Source: Flavobacteriaceae bacterium
GTDB taxonomy: Bacteria > Bacteroidota > Bacteroidia > Flavobacteriales > Flavobacteriaceae
NCBI GenBank assembly: GCA_947464335.1
Contig: CANHWG010000004.1
Span: forward strand, 1-64,000
DNA length: 64,000 nucleotides
Reading direction: 5' to 3'
Below the pieces are notes generated by a model that did no database searches, was not told the origin of the DNA, and worked only from the letters and a program-made list of their open reading frames with translations. Both the position numbers and the translations under genes were made by a program. Of the stretch, positions 27,898 to 36,826 are shown one piece after another; position 1 is the stretch's first letter; each line of letters starts with the position of its first letter.

Positions 27898-30800
27898 ATG
27901 AAAATTAGAATACTTCTTATTGCGCTTTTGGTCAGTAGTTTTTCATGGGGGCAAGCTATTTTTACAAATCCAATAACAGGAACTAACCCTAATACTTCTA
28001 ACCCTTATATTGTTGGGCAGACTGTTGCAGCTAATTTGACTGCATCTGGTATTGGAAGAGGTACCGGTATTGCGGGATCAAATGCTAATGACAGATACAA
28101 TTCTAGTGGATGGAGCACCGGTGCAATTGACTTAACAGACTATTTTGAGTTTACGATGACCCCAAGTCCTGGTTTTGAAATAAATTTTGTGAGTTTTGTT
28201 TATACTGGGCAAGTTTCAGGAGGTACTCCGAGTTTTGCTTTTCGTTCTAGTGTTGACGGATATGCCGCTAATATTGGAACTCCAACTGCCACTGGAACAA
28301 CAATTTCATTAAGCGCCAGTGCTTATCAAAATGTAAATTCTGCAATTACTTTTCGGTTTTATGCTTTTGGATTGCCTCTAGCAACCACAACATTTAGCAT
28401 TAACGATTTCACCTTTAATGGAACTGTGGTCACTACAACTCCTTGCACCACGCCAACAACTCAAGCTTCTGCTCTAAGTTCAAATAGTGTCACTACCACT
28501 GGTGCTAATTTATCTTGGACGGATGGTCCAAGCACATCGGGAACGTTGGTTGCCGTGCGTTTGGCAGGTGCTCCAACAGCACCCACTTCAGGAACCAATT
28601 ATACCCCAACCCTAAATTTTGCCACGGCTGCTGGAGCCAATTTAATTTCGGCTGGTAATGTAGTCGTAGCCAAAAGCAATGCCGGTACCGTTACTGGAAT
28701 AACGGGCTTAACACCCGGAACACAATACACCGCCACTCCGTATGCCTACAATGGCAGCGGCACCAATGTGTGTTTTAACACTACCAATCCAGAGAGTTTT
28801 AATTTTTGGACATTAGCCAATGAGCCAGCTAGTTATGCCTCATTTACAACCTGTGGTGCCTCTACTGCTACATCAATTGTGGTGAACTTTGCTGCAGCTA
28901 GTACCATTTCTGCCAATGGGTATGTGATTTTGTACCGACAAGGAGCTGCTCCAACAGGAACACCCGTTGACGGGACAATATATGGCGCACTTGCAACAAT
29001 AGGAGATTCGACTATAGGTGCCTATGTTAATTCTTCTATTGCTACTAGTGCCACTATAAATTCTTTAAATGGAGGCAGTAGTTATACTTTTATTCTGGTC
29101 CCTTTTAATGTTGTTACAGGGCCTGTTTTTGCAACCATAAATTACAGAACTGCTGCTACCATACCAACCTTAACATGTAGTACTTCACCTGCACCAGAAA
29201 TAAATGTAAGAGGTATTGTTGGCGCTAATCCAACAATTACTGATGGAGATGTAACTCCAAGTGGGTTAGACAACACCCTTTTTGCGACTGTTATTGTTGC
29301 TAGTAATCAATCTAAAGTATTTAGAATTGAAAACACGGGCAATACAAATTTAAATCTAAATTCTATCACTATGGTTGGTGGAAATAACACCGAATTCGTA
29401 GTGTCTGGTATTACATTACCAACTATCATTGCTGGCGGTGGCTTTTTAGACTTTACGGTTACGTTTACTCCCACTGCTGGAGGAGTAAGAACTACAACCG
29501 TAACAATAGCAAGTAATGATGCTAACGAAGCTACTTATGACTTTTTAATTCAAGGAACAGGCACAGCGACACCTATTGTAGAAATTAATGTGAGAGGTAA
29601 TGGGCTAAGTATTGCTGACAATAGTATTTATCCTCAAGGTATCAATTGGACTGCTTTTCCAGTAACCTTACAAGGTGGTTCCTCGACCAGAATATTTACC
29701 ATTGAAAATTTAGGTTCTACCGTACTTTCCTTAACTGGCGCATCGCCTTATTTACAAATTACAGGCGCCAATGCGTCACAGTTTAGTGTTAGTATTATTC
29801 CGTCAAATGCAATTGTTGGAGGTGGAAGTACGACGTTTCAAATTACTTTTAGTCCCACATCGGGCGGCACTAAAAATGCAACAATCTTAATTTACAGTAA
29901 TGATAGTGATGAAAACCCCTATAACTTTAACATCAGAGGTACTTGTCAAGGTTCTAACAACATTTATGTTACCGGAAACGGTAATGATGTTCCAAAGGGC
30001 TCTGTAACTACAACTACAACCAATCTTACTAATTTTGGTTTGATACCCGTAACAACAGGACTGAAACAGAATACCTTTGTAATAACAAATTTAGCTGGGT
30101 CTACCACCTATTTATCTGCTGTGGCAATTTCCGGAGCAGACGCTTCTATGTTTACTATAATTTCTCAGCCCAATAATGGTGCATTTGGTTCAGGAAATAC
30201 GACTTCATTTACGATTAATTTTACCCCAACCTCTGCTGGAGTTAAAAATGCAACGGTTACCTTTAATGTCTTTACTAATTCCGCAAGAACAACCCCTGAT
30301 CCGTTAGATCCTATTTTTACTTTTGCGATTTCAGGCGAAGGTATTGTCTATACTCCGTGTACCAACAACGCCATACAAACAATATTAATTCAGGATTTTG
30401 AAGCCGTTCCTGCAACTCCAACTTGGGGATATGGTCCAATTATAACTGATGGTACTGTAACAACCAACACAGGAGGTGCTTACAACAATGGCTCAGGTGC
30501 AGTTAATGCATTTGTGGGTGCCCGATCTTTTCAGTTTAGAGGAATTGGAACGACCACTACAAGAAGCGCTGTTATGACATTAAATGCTGTTGATGTTAGT
30601 CAATACAACAATATCAACTTCTCGATGAGAATTGGTGCCTATAGATTTAGTGGAACCACACAAGGATTAGATGTTAACGATTTAGTACAAGTGGAAACCA
30701 GTATTGATGGTGGTGTCAACTGGTCTGTAGAATCGGTATTGAGAGGTTTTACCAATTCAAGATGGAGTTTTGCGGCAACAGGAATTTTTAATGCTTATTA

Positions 30801-32700
30801 CACCGGTAATAACAGTGGCGTTTCGTTAGATACTCGTAATGGAAACGCGGAATTAACAGGAGCCGCCGGAATTTCTACTTTCTTCGTTAGGAATTTACCA
30901 CAGGTCACTAACTTGTTAATTAGAATTACACTCAATGTAGACAGAGATGATGAACTTTGGGCGATTGATGACATTAAAATAGAAGGACAAACACCACAAT
31001 CCACTACTTGGAATGGAACAACTTGGTCGGCAGGATTTCCAACATCCAGTACCAAAGCTATTTTTGATGGTAATTATACCACAACTGCAGCCGTTGATAA
31101 TGGCAGTGTTCAAGCTTGTGAATGTCAAATAAATTCTGGTAGAAACGTTACCATAGATTCGGGTTATTATTTTGATATACAAAGTAACATAATCAATTCT
31201 GGAACATTAACCATTGCCAATAATGGAAGCTTAATCCAAGTAAATGATACGGCAACCAATACTGGAAATATTATTTACCAAAGAACTGCAACAGGTATTA
31301 GAGGTTATGACTATGTATATTGGTCTTCGCCTGTTACGGGTCAATCCGTGGATAATTTATATTCTAGCCCAACACCAGGATTCAAATACAAATGGAATCC
31401 ATTAGCCACCAATATTAATAGTCCGTTAAGTTCAGGAAGATGGGAAGCTTCTTCGGGTTCAATGGATGTAGGAACAGGTTATATAGTTCGCGGTTCTAGC
31501 AACTTTAACATGGCCGCTACTAACATTCCGGCTGTATTCACAGGTCCAGTTAATAATGGTGTAATCCCAGTTAATATAGGCAGAGGCAGCAATACAACGC
31601 CAAGCACTGTTGGTTCAGGTAACGGCGTTACTTTTACAAACTTTGATGATAATTGGAATTTAGTAGGAAATCCATATCCGTCTGCAATAAGAACGTTAGA
31701 CTTTTTGAATGCCAATACCAATATTCAAGGATTTATTTACTTGTGGACTCATAATACTGCCCCAATATCTTCAATCAATCCATTTTATAGTTCGTTTATC
31801 TATAATTACACATCAAGTGATTACATAACCTACAACGGAACTGCAACGACAACGGGACCAATTGGACCGCCAACATTTAATGGAAATATTGCCGGCGGAC
31901 AAGGATTTTTTGTGTTAATGAATGATGGAGCAACCGGAAATGGTACTGTTAACTTTAGGAATAGTATGCGTAGTAGTGCTTATGCAAACAATCAATTTTA
32001 TAGAAATTCGCAAAATGGCGAAGAAGATAAACATAGAATTTGGCTGGATTTATTAGATTCTAATACTATCCCTGTTCGAACTGTAATTGGATATGTACCT
32101 GAAGCAACAAATGGCTTAGACCGACTTTATGATGCTCAAAAAAACACTGCAAACGATAGAACTATTTATTCTATTGTAGATAATGAAACCCAGATAATCC
32201 AAGGCCGATCATTGCCTTTTGATACTAATGATACCGTTCAAATTGGTGTTCGAATTATGCAAGATGGAGAATATAAAATTGCTATTGGAGCTGTTGACGG
32301 ATTATTTTCTGAGACAACCCAAAACATCTACATTGAAGATAAACTATTGGGTGTTATTCATGATTTAAGGCAAAATCCATACAGTTTTACTGCTTCACCT
32401 GGAATTTATAATGACCGATTCGTTTTGAGATATGAAAGAAACGCATTAGGTAATCCTGATTTAGAAACTGACAATTCTGTTATTGTAAGTTCTAATTTTG
32501 GTCAAATCGCTATACATTCTTCTTCAGAATCAATTGAAGAGGTAATGGTTTTTGATATTTTAGGAAGACAACTATTTGTTTCTCAATCTATTGGTCAAAA
32601 AGACTTTAGCACTTCTAAAATTGCAATTAGACAACAAACTTTGATAGTAAAAATAAAACTCGAAAACGGAACAATTGTAACAAGAAAAATTATTCTTTAA
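27898..32700 (+). CDS. Large secreted choice-of-anchor D protein with T9SS-like C-terminus
   Basis: 1600 residues with a signal peptide (MKIRILLIALLVSSFSWGQ). An N-terminal beta domain (about 20-180) is followed by two fibronectin-like Ser/Thr-rich segments (about 185-440). Then come three choice-of-anchor D/Ig-like repeats (about 455-810), each with an xEINVRG-type start and an FTPT(A/S)GG or FSPTSGG motif. Next are a jelly-roll-like region (about 830-1040) and a region with DNWNLVGNPYPSAI (about 1245-1258), a phrase common in flavobacterial surface proteins. The C-terminus (MVFDILGRQLFVSQ..., ending TRKIIL) resembles a T9SS type A sorting domain. Probably an adhesin or surface protein; no enzymatic motif seen. 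Confidence 0.85.
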   Translation: MKIRILLIALLVSSFSWGQAIFTNPITGTNPNTSNPYIVGQTVAANLTASGIGRGTGIAGSNANDRYNSSGWSTGAIDLTDYFEFTMTPSPGFEINFVSFVYTGQVSGGTPSFAFRSSVDGYAANIGTPTATGTTISLSASAYQNVNSAITFRFYAFGLPLATTTFSINDFTFNGTVVTTTPCTTPTTQASALSSNSVTTTGANLSWTDGPSTSGTLVAVRLAGAPTAPTSGTNYTPTLNFATAAGANLISAGNVVVAKSNAGTVTGITGLTPGTQYTATPYAYNGSGTNVCFNTTNPESFNFWTLANEPASYASFTTCGASTATSIVVNFAAASTISANGYVILYRQGAAPTGTPVDGTIYGALATIGDSTIGAYVNSSIATSATINSLNGGSSYTFILVPFNVVTGPVFATINYRTAATIPTLTCSTSPAPEINVRGIVGANPTITDGDVTPSGLDNTLFATVIVASNQSKVFRIENTGNTNLNLNSITMVGGNNTEFVVSGITLPTIIAGGGFLDFTVTFTPTAGGVRTTTVTIASNDANEATYDFLIQGTGTATPIVEINVRGNGLSIADNSIYPQGINWTAFPVTLQGGSSTRIFTIENLGSTVLSLTGASPYLQITGANASQFSVSIIPSNAIVGGGSTTFQITFSPTSGGTKNATILIYSNDSDENPYNFNIRGTCQGSNNIYVTGNGNDVPKGSVTTTTTNLTNFGLIPVTTGLKQNTFVITNLAGSTTYLSAVAISGADASMFTIISQPNNGAFGSGNTTSFTINFTPTSAGVKNATVTFNVFTNSARTTPDPLDPIFTFAISGEGIVYTPCTNNAIQTILIQDFEAVPATPTWGYGPIITDGTVTTNTGGAYNNGSGAVNAFVGARSFQFRGIGTTTTRSAVMTLNAVDVSQYNNINFSMRIGAYRFSGTTQGLDVNDLVQVETSIDGGVNWSVESVLRGFTNSRWSFAATGIFNAYYTGNNSGVSLDTRNGNAELTGAAGISTFFVRNLPQVTNLLIRITLNVDRDDELWAIDDIKIEGQTPQSTTWNGTTWSAGFPTSSTKAIFDGNYTTTAAVDNGSVQACECQINSGRNVTIDSGYYFDIQSNIINSGTLTIANNGSLIQVNDTATNTGNIIYQRTATGIRGYDYVYWSSPVTGQSVDNLYSSPTPGFKYKWNPLATNINSPLSSGRWEASSGSMDVGTGYIVRGSSNFNMAATNIPAVFTGPVNNGVIPVNIGRGSNTTPSTVGSGNGVTFTNFDDNWNLVGNPYPSAIRTLDFLNANTNIQGFIYLWTHNTAPISSINPFYSSFIYNYTSSDYITYNGTATTTGPIGPPTFNGNIAGGQGFFVLMNDGATGNGTVNFRNSMRSSAYANNQFYRNSQNGEEDKHRIWLDLLDSNTIPVRTVIGYVPEATNGLDRLYDAQKNTANDRTIYSIVDNETQIIQGRSLPFDTNDTVQIGVRIMQDGEYKIAIGAVDGLFSETTQNIYIEDKLLGVIHDLRQNPYSFTASPGIYNDRFVLRYERNALGNPDLETDNSVIVSSNFGQIAIHSSSESIEEVMVFDILGRQLFVSQSIGQKDFSTSKIAIRQQTLIVKIKLENGTIVTRKIIL

Positions 32701-32713
32701 CAGCAAAGAATCA

Positions 32714-32748
32714 TAAAAAAAGGTCTCGAATTACCGAGACCTTTTTTT
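32714..32748. terminator. Bidirectional terminator
   Basis: GGTCTCG, loop AATTAC, CGAGACC, flanked by A's on the left and T's on the right. It serves the convergent secreted-protein gene and bioB. Confidence 0.88.
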
Positions 32749-32768
32749 ATTCAAATTATTAAAGAAAA

Positions 32769-33854
32769 TTATTTTACTTTGGTAGAAGCTTCTAAATTTC
32801 TTTCAATAGCATGCCCAGGTCGTGACCATTTTGGTTTTTCACCTAACGCTTGGAATTGTGAATCTTCAGCTTCAACCGTTTTAGGTTGCATTATTTTTAT
32901 GAAGGGTTTTTGAGGAACTAAACCAAGTGTTTCAAACATTTTCATGTCTTCGTTAACATCAGGATTTGGGGTCGTCAATAATTTATCTCCGGCAAAAATT
33001 GAGTTCGCACCAGCAAAGAAACACATCGCCTGACCTTCTCTAGACATTTCGGTTCTTCCGGCAGACAAACGCACTTGAGTTTCGGGCATTACGATACGAG
33101 TGGTGGCTACCATTCGAATCATTTCCCAAATTTCTACAGGTTTTTCATTTTCCATTGGAGTTCCTTCAACAGCAACCAAAGCATTTATTGGTACCGATTC
33201 TGGTTGTGGATTTAAAGTAGAAAGTGCCACTAACATTCCGGCTCTGTCTTCTATGCTTTCACCCATACCGATAATTCCACCACTACAAACGGTAACATTC
33301 GTTTTTCGAACATTTTCTATAGTTTCCAATCGGTCTTCAAATCCTCTGGTAGAAATTACTTCTTTATAATAGTCCTCAGACGTATCTAGGTTATGGTTAT
33401 AAGCATATAATCCAGCTTCCGCTAATCGTTGTGCTTGATTTTCTGTTAACATTCCCAAAGTACAACAAACTTCCATATCGAGTTTATTGATGGTTCTCAC
33501 CATTTCTAATACTTGGTCAAACTCTTCCCCGTCTTTAACATTTCGCCATGCAGCACCCATACAAACTCTAGATGATCCGTTAGATTTTGCTCTAAGAGCT
33601 TGCGCTTTTACTTGACTAACCGTCATTAAATCATTACCTTCAATGTCGGTATGATATCGAGCCGCTTGTGGACAGTAGCCACAATCTTCTGGACAACCAC
33701 CAGTTTTTATCGATAACAAAGTCGATACTTGTACTACGTTAGGATCATGATGCTCTCTGTGAATGGAAGCTGCTTCGTACAACAAATCCATTAGAGGTCT
33801 ATTATATATAGATATGATTTCTTCTTTAGTCCAATTGTGTTTAGTAATACTCAT
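32769..33854 (-). CDS. bioB: Biotin synthase
   Basis: 361 residues. It is a radical SAM enzyme inserting sulfur into dethiobiotin. The [4Fe-4S] motif CPEDCGYC gives Cys54, Cys58 and Cys61. Later family motifs are VCMGAAWRN, YNHNLDTS, CSGGIIGMGE, INALVAVEGTP and RLSAGRTEMS (Arg ligand of the [2Fe-2S] cluster). It is encoded about 6 kb from the other bio genes, on the opposite strand, with its own strong promoter at 33875-33905. A separate BirA-type operator was not recognised. Confidence 0.98.
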   Translation of the reverse strand: MSITKHNWTKEEIISIYNRPLMDLLYEAASIHREHHDPNVVQVSTLLSIKTGGCPEDCGYCPQAARYHTDIEGNDLMTVSQVKAQALRAKSNGSSRVCMGAAWRNVKDGEEFDQVLEMVRTINKLDMEVCCTLGMLTENQAQRLAEAGLYAYNHNLDTSEDYYKEVISTRGFEDRLETIENVRKTNVTVCSGGIIGMGESIEDRAGMLVALSTLNPQPESVPINALVAVEGTPMENEKPVEIWEMIRMVATTRIVMPETQVRLSAGRTEMSREGQAMCFFAGANSIFAGDKLLTTPNPDVNEDMKMFETLGLVPQKPFIKIMQPKTVEAEDSQFQALGEKPKWSRPGHAIERNLEASTKVK

Positions 33855-33874
33855 ATATCATTTTTATGTAGTTC

Positions 33875-33905
33875 CAAAAGTAGTTAAATAGTCTGAAAGT
33901 TACAA
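33875..33905 (-). promoter_or_regulatory. Promoter of bioB
   Basis: On the reverse strand TTG (33903-33905), 20 bases, TACTTTTG (33875-33882), ending 20 bases before the bioB start. Both elements and spacing fit the Bacteroidetes consensus. Confidence 0.65.
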
Positions 33906-33929
33906 TCCAGATAAAAATTAAAAAGGAGA

Positions 33930-34865
33930 TTAATTACTGGATAAGTTCAAATATTTTTTTGCGTTAATCATATCTTTATTTAATTGAGCTTTAAGCGCAT
34001 CTATAGATTCAAATTTTTGTTCATCTCTCATTCTTTTTAAAAAGGTAACCGTAATTTCTTGATTATAGATATCTTCTTTGAAATCAAAAAAATGAATTTC
34101 GATTGATTGATTTGAACCGTCAACTGTTGGTCTTGTTCCTATATTCATCATACCATAAATGGGTTTTCCTTTAATGTAACTTTTCGCAATATAAACTCCG
34201 ATTGATGGAATCAATTTGTTTTCATCAGCTATCTTTATGTTTGCCGTTGGAAAACCAATTGTTCGCCCTAATTGTTTCCCTTTAGAAACAATTCCGGTTA
34301 ACGAATAATCATAACCTAAATAGGATGCCGCTATTTCGGCATTTCCCTCCAAAAGGGCATTTCTAATTTTTGTGGAACTTATAGCGACTTCATTAATTTG
34401 TTCAGCCGAAATTTGTTCCACTTCAAAACCATACTTTTTTCCAAAAGAATTTAAATCCTCAATAGTGGCAGTTCTATTTCTTCCAAAACGGTGATCATAG
34501 CCAATGATAATCTTTTTAACACGAAAAATATCTACTAAAACTTCTTTAACAAATTCTTCGGCAGTTAACCTTGAAAAATCTTTATCAAAAGGATGAATAA
34601 CTAGATTGTCAATTCCCAGTTTAGCTAATAACTCTACTTTCTCATTTACAGAATTAAGTTGTTTCATTTCGGTGTCTTTTTGGAGCACCATTCTTGGATG
34701 TGGAAAAAAGGTAAGGACTAAACTCTCGCAATTTAATTCTTGAGCACTTTTTGTGATTAGATTTAAAATTTTTTGATGACCAATATGCACTCCATCAAAG
34801 GTTCCAATAGTGACAATGGATTGTTTGAAAGATGAAAAGGATTGTATAGTGTGAAATATTTTCAA
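33930..34865 (-). CDS. ribF: Bifunctional riboflavin kinase/FAD synthetase
   Basis: 311 residues. The N-terminal nucleotidyltransferase (FAD synthetase) has TIGTFDGVHIGHQKIL (about 20-35) and GYDHRFGRNR. The C-terminal riboflavin kinase has GKQLGRTIGFPTANI (about 196-210), GVYIAKS and MNIGTRPTVDG. It converts riboflavin to FMN and FAD. Single gene, with a TATTTTTG -7 element at 34891-34898 upstream. Confidence 0.97.
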   Translation of the reverse strand: MKIFHTIQSFSSFKQSIVTIGTFDGVHIGHQKILNLITKSAQELNCESLVLTFFPHPRMVLQKDTEMKQLNSVNEKVELLAKLGIDNLVIHPFDKDFSRLTAEEFVKEVLVDIFRVKKIIIGYDHRFGRNRTATIEDLNSFGKKYGFEVEQISAEQINEVAISSTKIRNALLEGNAEIAASYLGYDYSLTGIVSKGKQLGRTIGFPTANIKIADENKLIPSIGVYIAKSYIKGKPIYGMMNIGTRPTVDGSNQSIEIHFFDFKEDIYNQEITVTFLKRMRDEQKFESIDALKAQLNKDMINAKKYLNLSSN

Positions 34866-34890
34866 AAAAAAGGTATAAACTATAAGGAAG

Positions 34891-34898
34891 CAAAAATA
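34891..34898 (-). promoter_or_regulatory. -7 element of ribF
   Basis: TATTTTTG on the reverse strand, 25 bases before the ribF start; no -33 TTG seen. Confidence 0.35.
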
Positions 34899-35420
34899 TG
34901 TTTTAGAATTTAAAATATATAATTAAAGCGTTGAAAATCTAAAAAATAAATGATAAAATTTAATATTGTACTTCATAAGTTTCCTTTGGCACCACATCAA
35001 TTTAAAATCGAGACTCATAAATGTGTCACCTTTACGATAATTAAAGATAAAGTGGTCTATTGTTGTCTATAAACAATGCTACTTTTCCATTAGAAAGAAA
35101 ATAGGTCCTTAACAACATTACAGTTCTTGAAATTAAATCGGTTTAATGATACTACCTAAAAGAAATAAAATTAATACTCTGAAAGTTGAGAAAAATGATA
35201 TTTAAAACAATAAAATAATTTAAATAAACACTCAACAAAAAATTGTAGTTAATAATTCACAAACTAAACTCATCTAGTTTCAATTACAAAGAGAAATAAA
35301 AAATAGTTAAATAATTAGTTATTAAAAAATACTCTTACATTAACTAAATAATAAAGGAACTATTTTTATACAATCGTCATTTTTTTTTATAAAAAAGTTA
35401 ATTTATGTCAAACAATTCAT

Positions 35421-35428
35421 TAATTTTG
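35421..35428 (+). promoter_or_regulatory. -7 element of the M43 protease gene
   Basis: TAATTTTG lies between a possible upstream ATG (35405) and the preferred start at 35456, which supports the latter. Confidence 0.4.
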
Positions 35429-35455
35429 AACCTTCATAATTTAATCCTATTTACA

Positions 35456-36775
35456 ATGAAAATAAAATTATTTTTTATATTATTTGTTTTTCAATTCAGT
35501 TTTGCTCAACAAAGAACCTGCGGAACTCAGGAGTTGATGCAAACAATAATGAACGACCCAGCACAAAGAGCTGCTTATCTTGAACAACAAAGTAAGTTTG
35601 AAGATGAATTGCAAAAGTTAGAAACTAACGGATTTAAAAACTCCAATTCATTAGAAAGCATTAATACCATTAGAATCCCAGTTGCAGTTCATTATCCAAC
35701 AGCAGGAACAGCTACTGCAGCTACTAAAACATGTCTTCGTAGACTGGCTCAAAGACAAATTGATATATTAAATGCAGATTATAACGCAACCAACACTGAT
35801 ATTTCAAATTGGACTGCTGTTTCTAGTCTTTTTCCTAATTCAACTATAGGAAATTTGAATGTTCAATTTGTGATTGCAACTCAAAATCATCCCGCAGAAT
35901 CAGGATTGATTAACGGTGATTTAGCAGTGACTTTTGGTACAGATTTTATTGGTGCAGGTGATCGTTTTTGTACCAACGGCTGTAATGAAGATATTACTTG
36001 GGCTGGTTATATGAATATGGTTGTAACCAATATTTCTGGCGGAATTTTAGGTTTTTCTCCTCTTGGTGGACAACCTTCTTTTGGAAGAACTGTAGTAATC
36101 GATAATAATTCTTTTGGCGCAACATTGAGTCCAAGCCCAACATCATGTTCAGGTTTTGGTCCTGCAGCTCCTTACAATAAAGGAAGAACGCTAACTCACG
36201 AATTAGGGCACTTTTTTAATTTATATCACACTTTTCAAGCTTGTGACGGTACAAATTGTGCCACTTCAGGCGATAGAGTTTGTGACACACCTGCAACTAA
36301 TCAACCCCGTTATGATTGTAATGCTGCGGATAATCCTCCAACACCTGGAGGAGGTAACCCGGATTTATCTACCTGTGGATTTACTCAAATAACCATGAAT
36401 TATATGGATTATGTTGAAGATGCATGTATGTATATGTTTACTGCTGGACAGGTTACTAGAATGCGTGCGTGGTATAACGCTATTGCAAGTCAATTTACAA
36501 CTACTGCTTTATCAAATCAAGAGTATTTAGAAAACCAGTTTAGTTTATATCCAAACCCTAACAAAGGTAGTTTCACAATTGAGTTTAAAAATATGGCCAA
36601 TAATTTTTCGGTAGAAGTTTATGACATAACAGGAAAAACTATTTTTGAAAATAACTATGAGCAATCATCAAATTTAACCCAAGTAATTAATTTAGATAAA
36701 CCTTCTAGCGGTGTATATTTTGTAAATATAAAAAGCGATAAAGGTATGGTAACCAAGAAATTAATTGTTGAGTAA
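35456..36775 (+). CDS. Secreted M43-family zinc metalloprotease with T9SS sorting domain
   Basis: The ATG at 35456 gives 439 residues with a clean signal peptide (MKIKLFFILFVFQFSFAQ). The catalytic motif HELGHFFNLYHTF (HExxHxxxxxH; about residue 243) and Met-turn TMNYMDY match M43 (pregnancy-associated plasma protein A-like/cytophagalysin) enzymes. Paired Cys (CDGTNCATSGDRVCDTPATN) between them are typical. The C-terminus FSLYPNPNKGSFTIEF to KLIVE is a T9SS type A domain. Likely exported and cell-surface or free. Followed by a bidirectional terminator. Confidence 0.92.
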   Translation: MKIKLFFILFVFQFSFAQQRTCGTQELMQTIMNDPAQRAAYLEQQSKFEDELQKLETNGFKNSNSLESINTIRIPVAVHYPTAGTATAATKTCLRRLAQRQIDILNADYNATNTDISNWTAVSSLFPNSTIGNLNVQFVIATQNHPAESGLINGDLAVTFGTDFIGAGDRFCTNGCNEDITWAGYMNMVVTNISGGILGFSPLGGQPSFGRTVVIDNNSFGATLSPSPTSCSGFGPAAPYNKGRTLTHELGHFFNLYHTFQACDGTNCATSGDRVCDTPATNQPRYDCNAADNPPTPGGGNPDLSTCGFTQITMNYMDYVEDACMYMFTAGQVTRMRAWYNAIASQFTTTALSNQEYLENQFSLYPNPNKGSFTIEFKNMANNFSVEVYDITGKTIFENNYEQSSNLTQVINLDKPSSGVYFVNIKSDKGMVTKKLIVE

Positions 36776-36794
36776 CCATAAGCATAGAATAAAT

Positions 36795-36826
36795 AAAAAA
36801 GCCCCGATTTCATCGGGGCTTTTTTA
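36795..36826. terminator. Bidirectional terminator
   Basis: GCCCCGAT, loop TTC, ATCGGGGC flanked by A and T runs, between convergent genes. The stop of the acyltransferase gene overlaps its edge. Confidence 0.92.

Larger units (their letters stand above)
34866..35455. other. 590-base AT-rich intergenic region
   Basis: It divides ribF from the M43 protease gene. Besides the two -7 elements (34891-34898 reverse; 35421-35428 forward) I see no open frame with family features, no RNA gene and no strong hairpin. Confidence 0.6.
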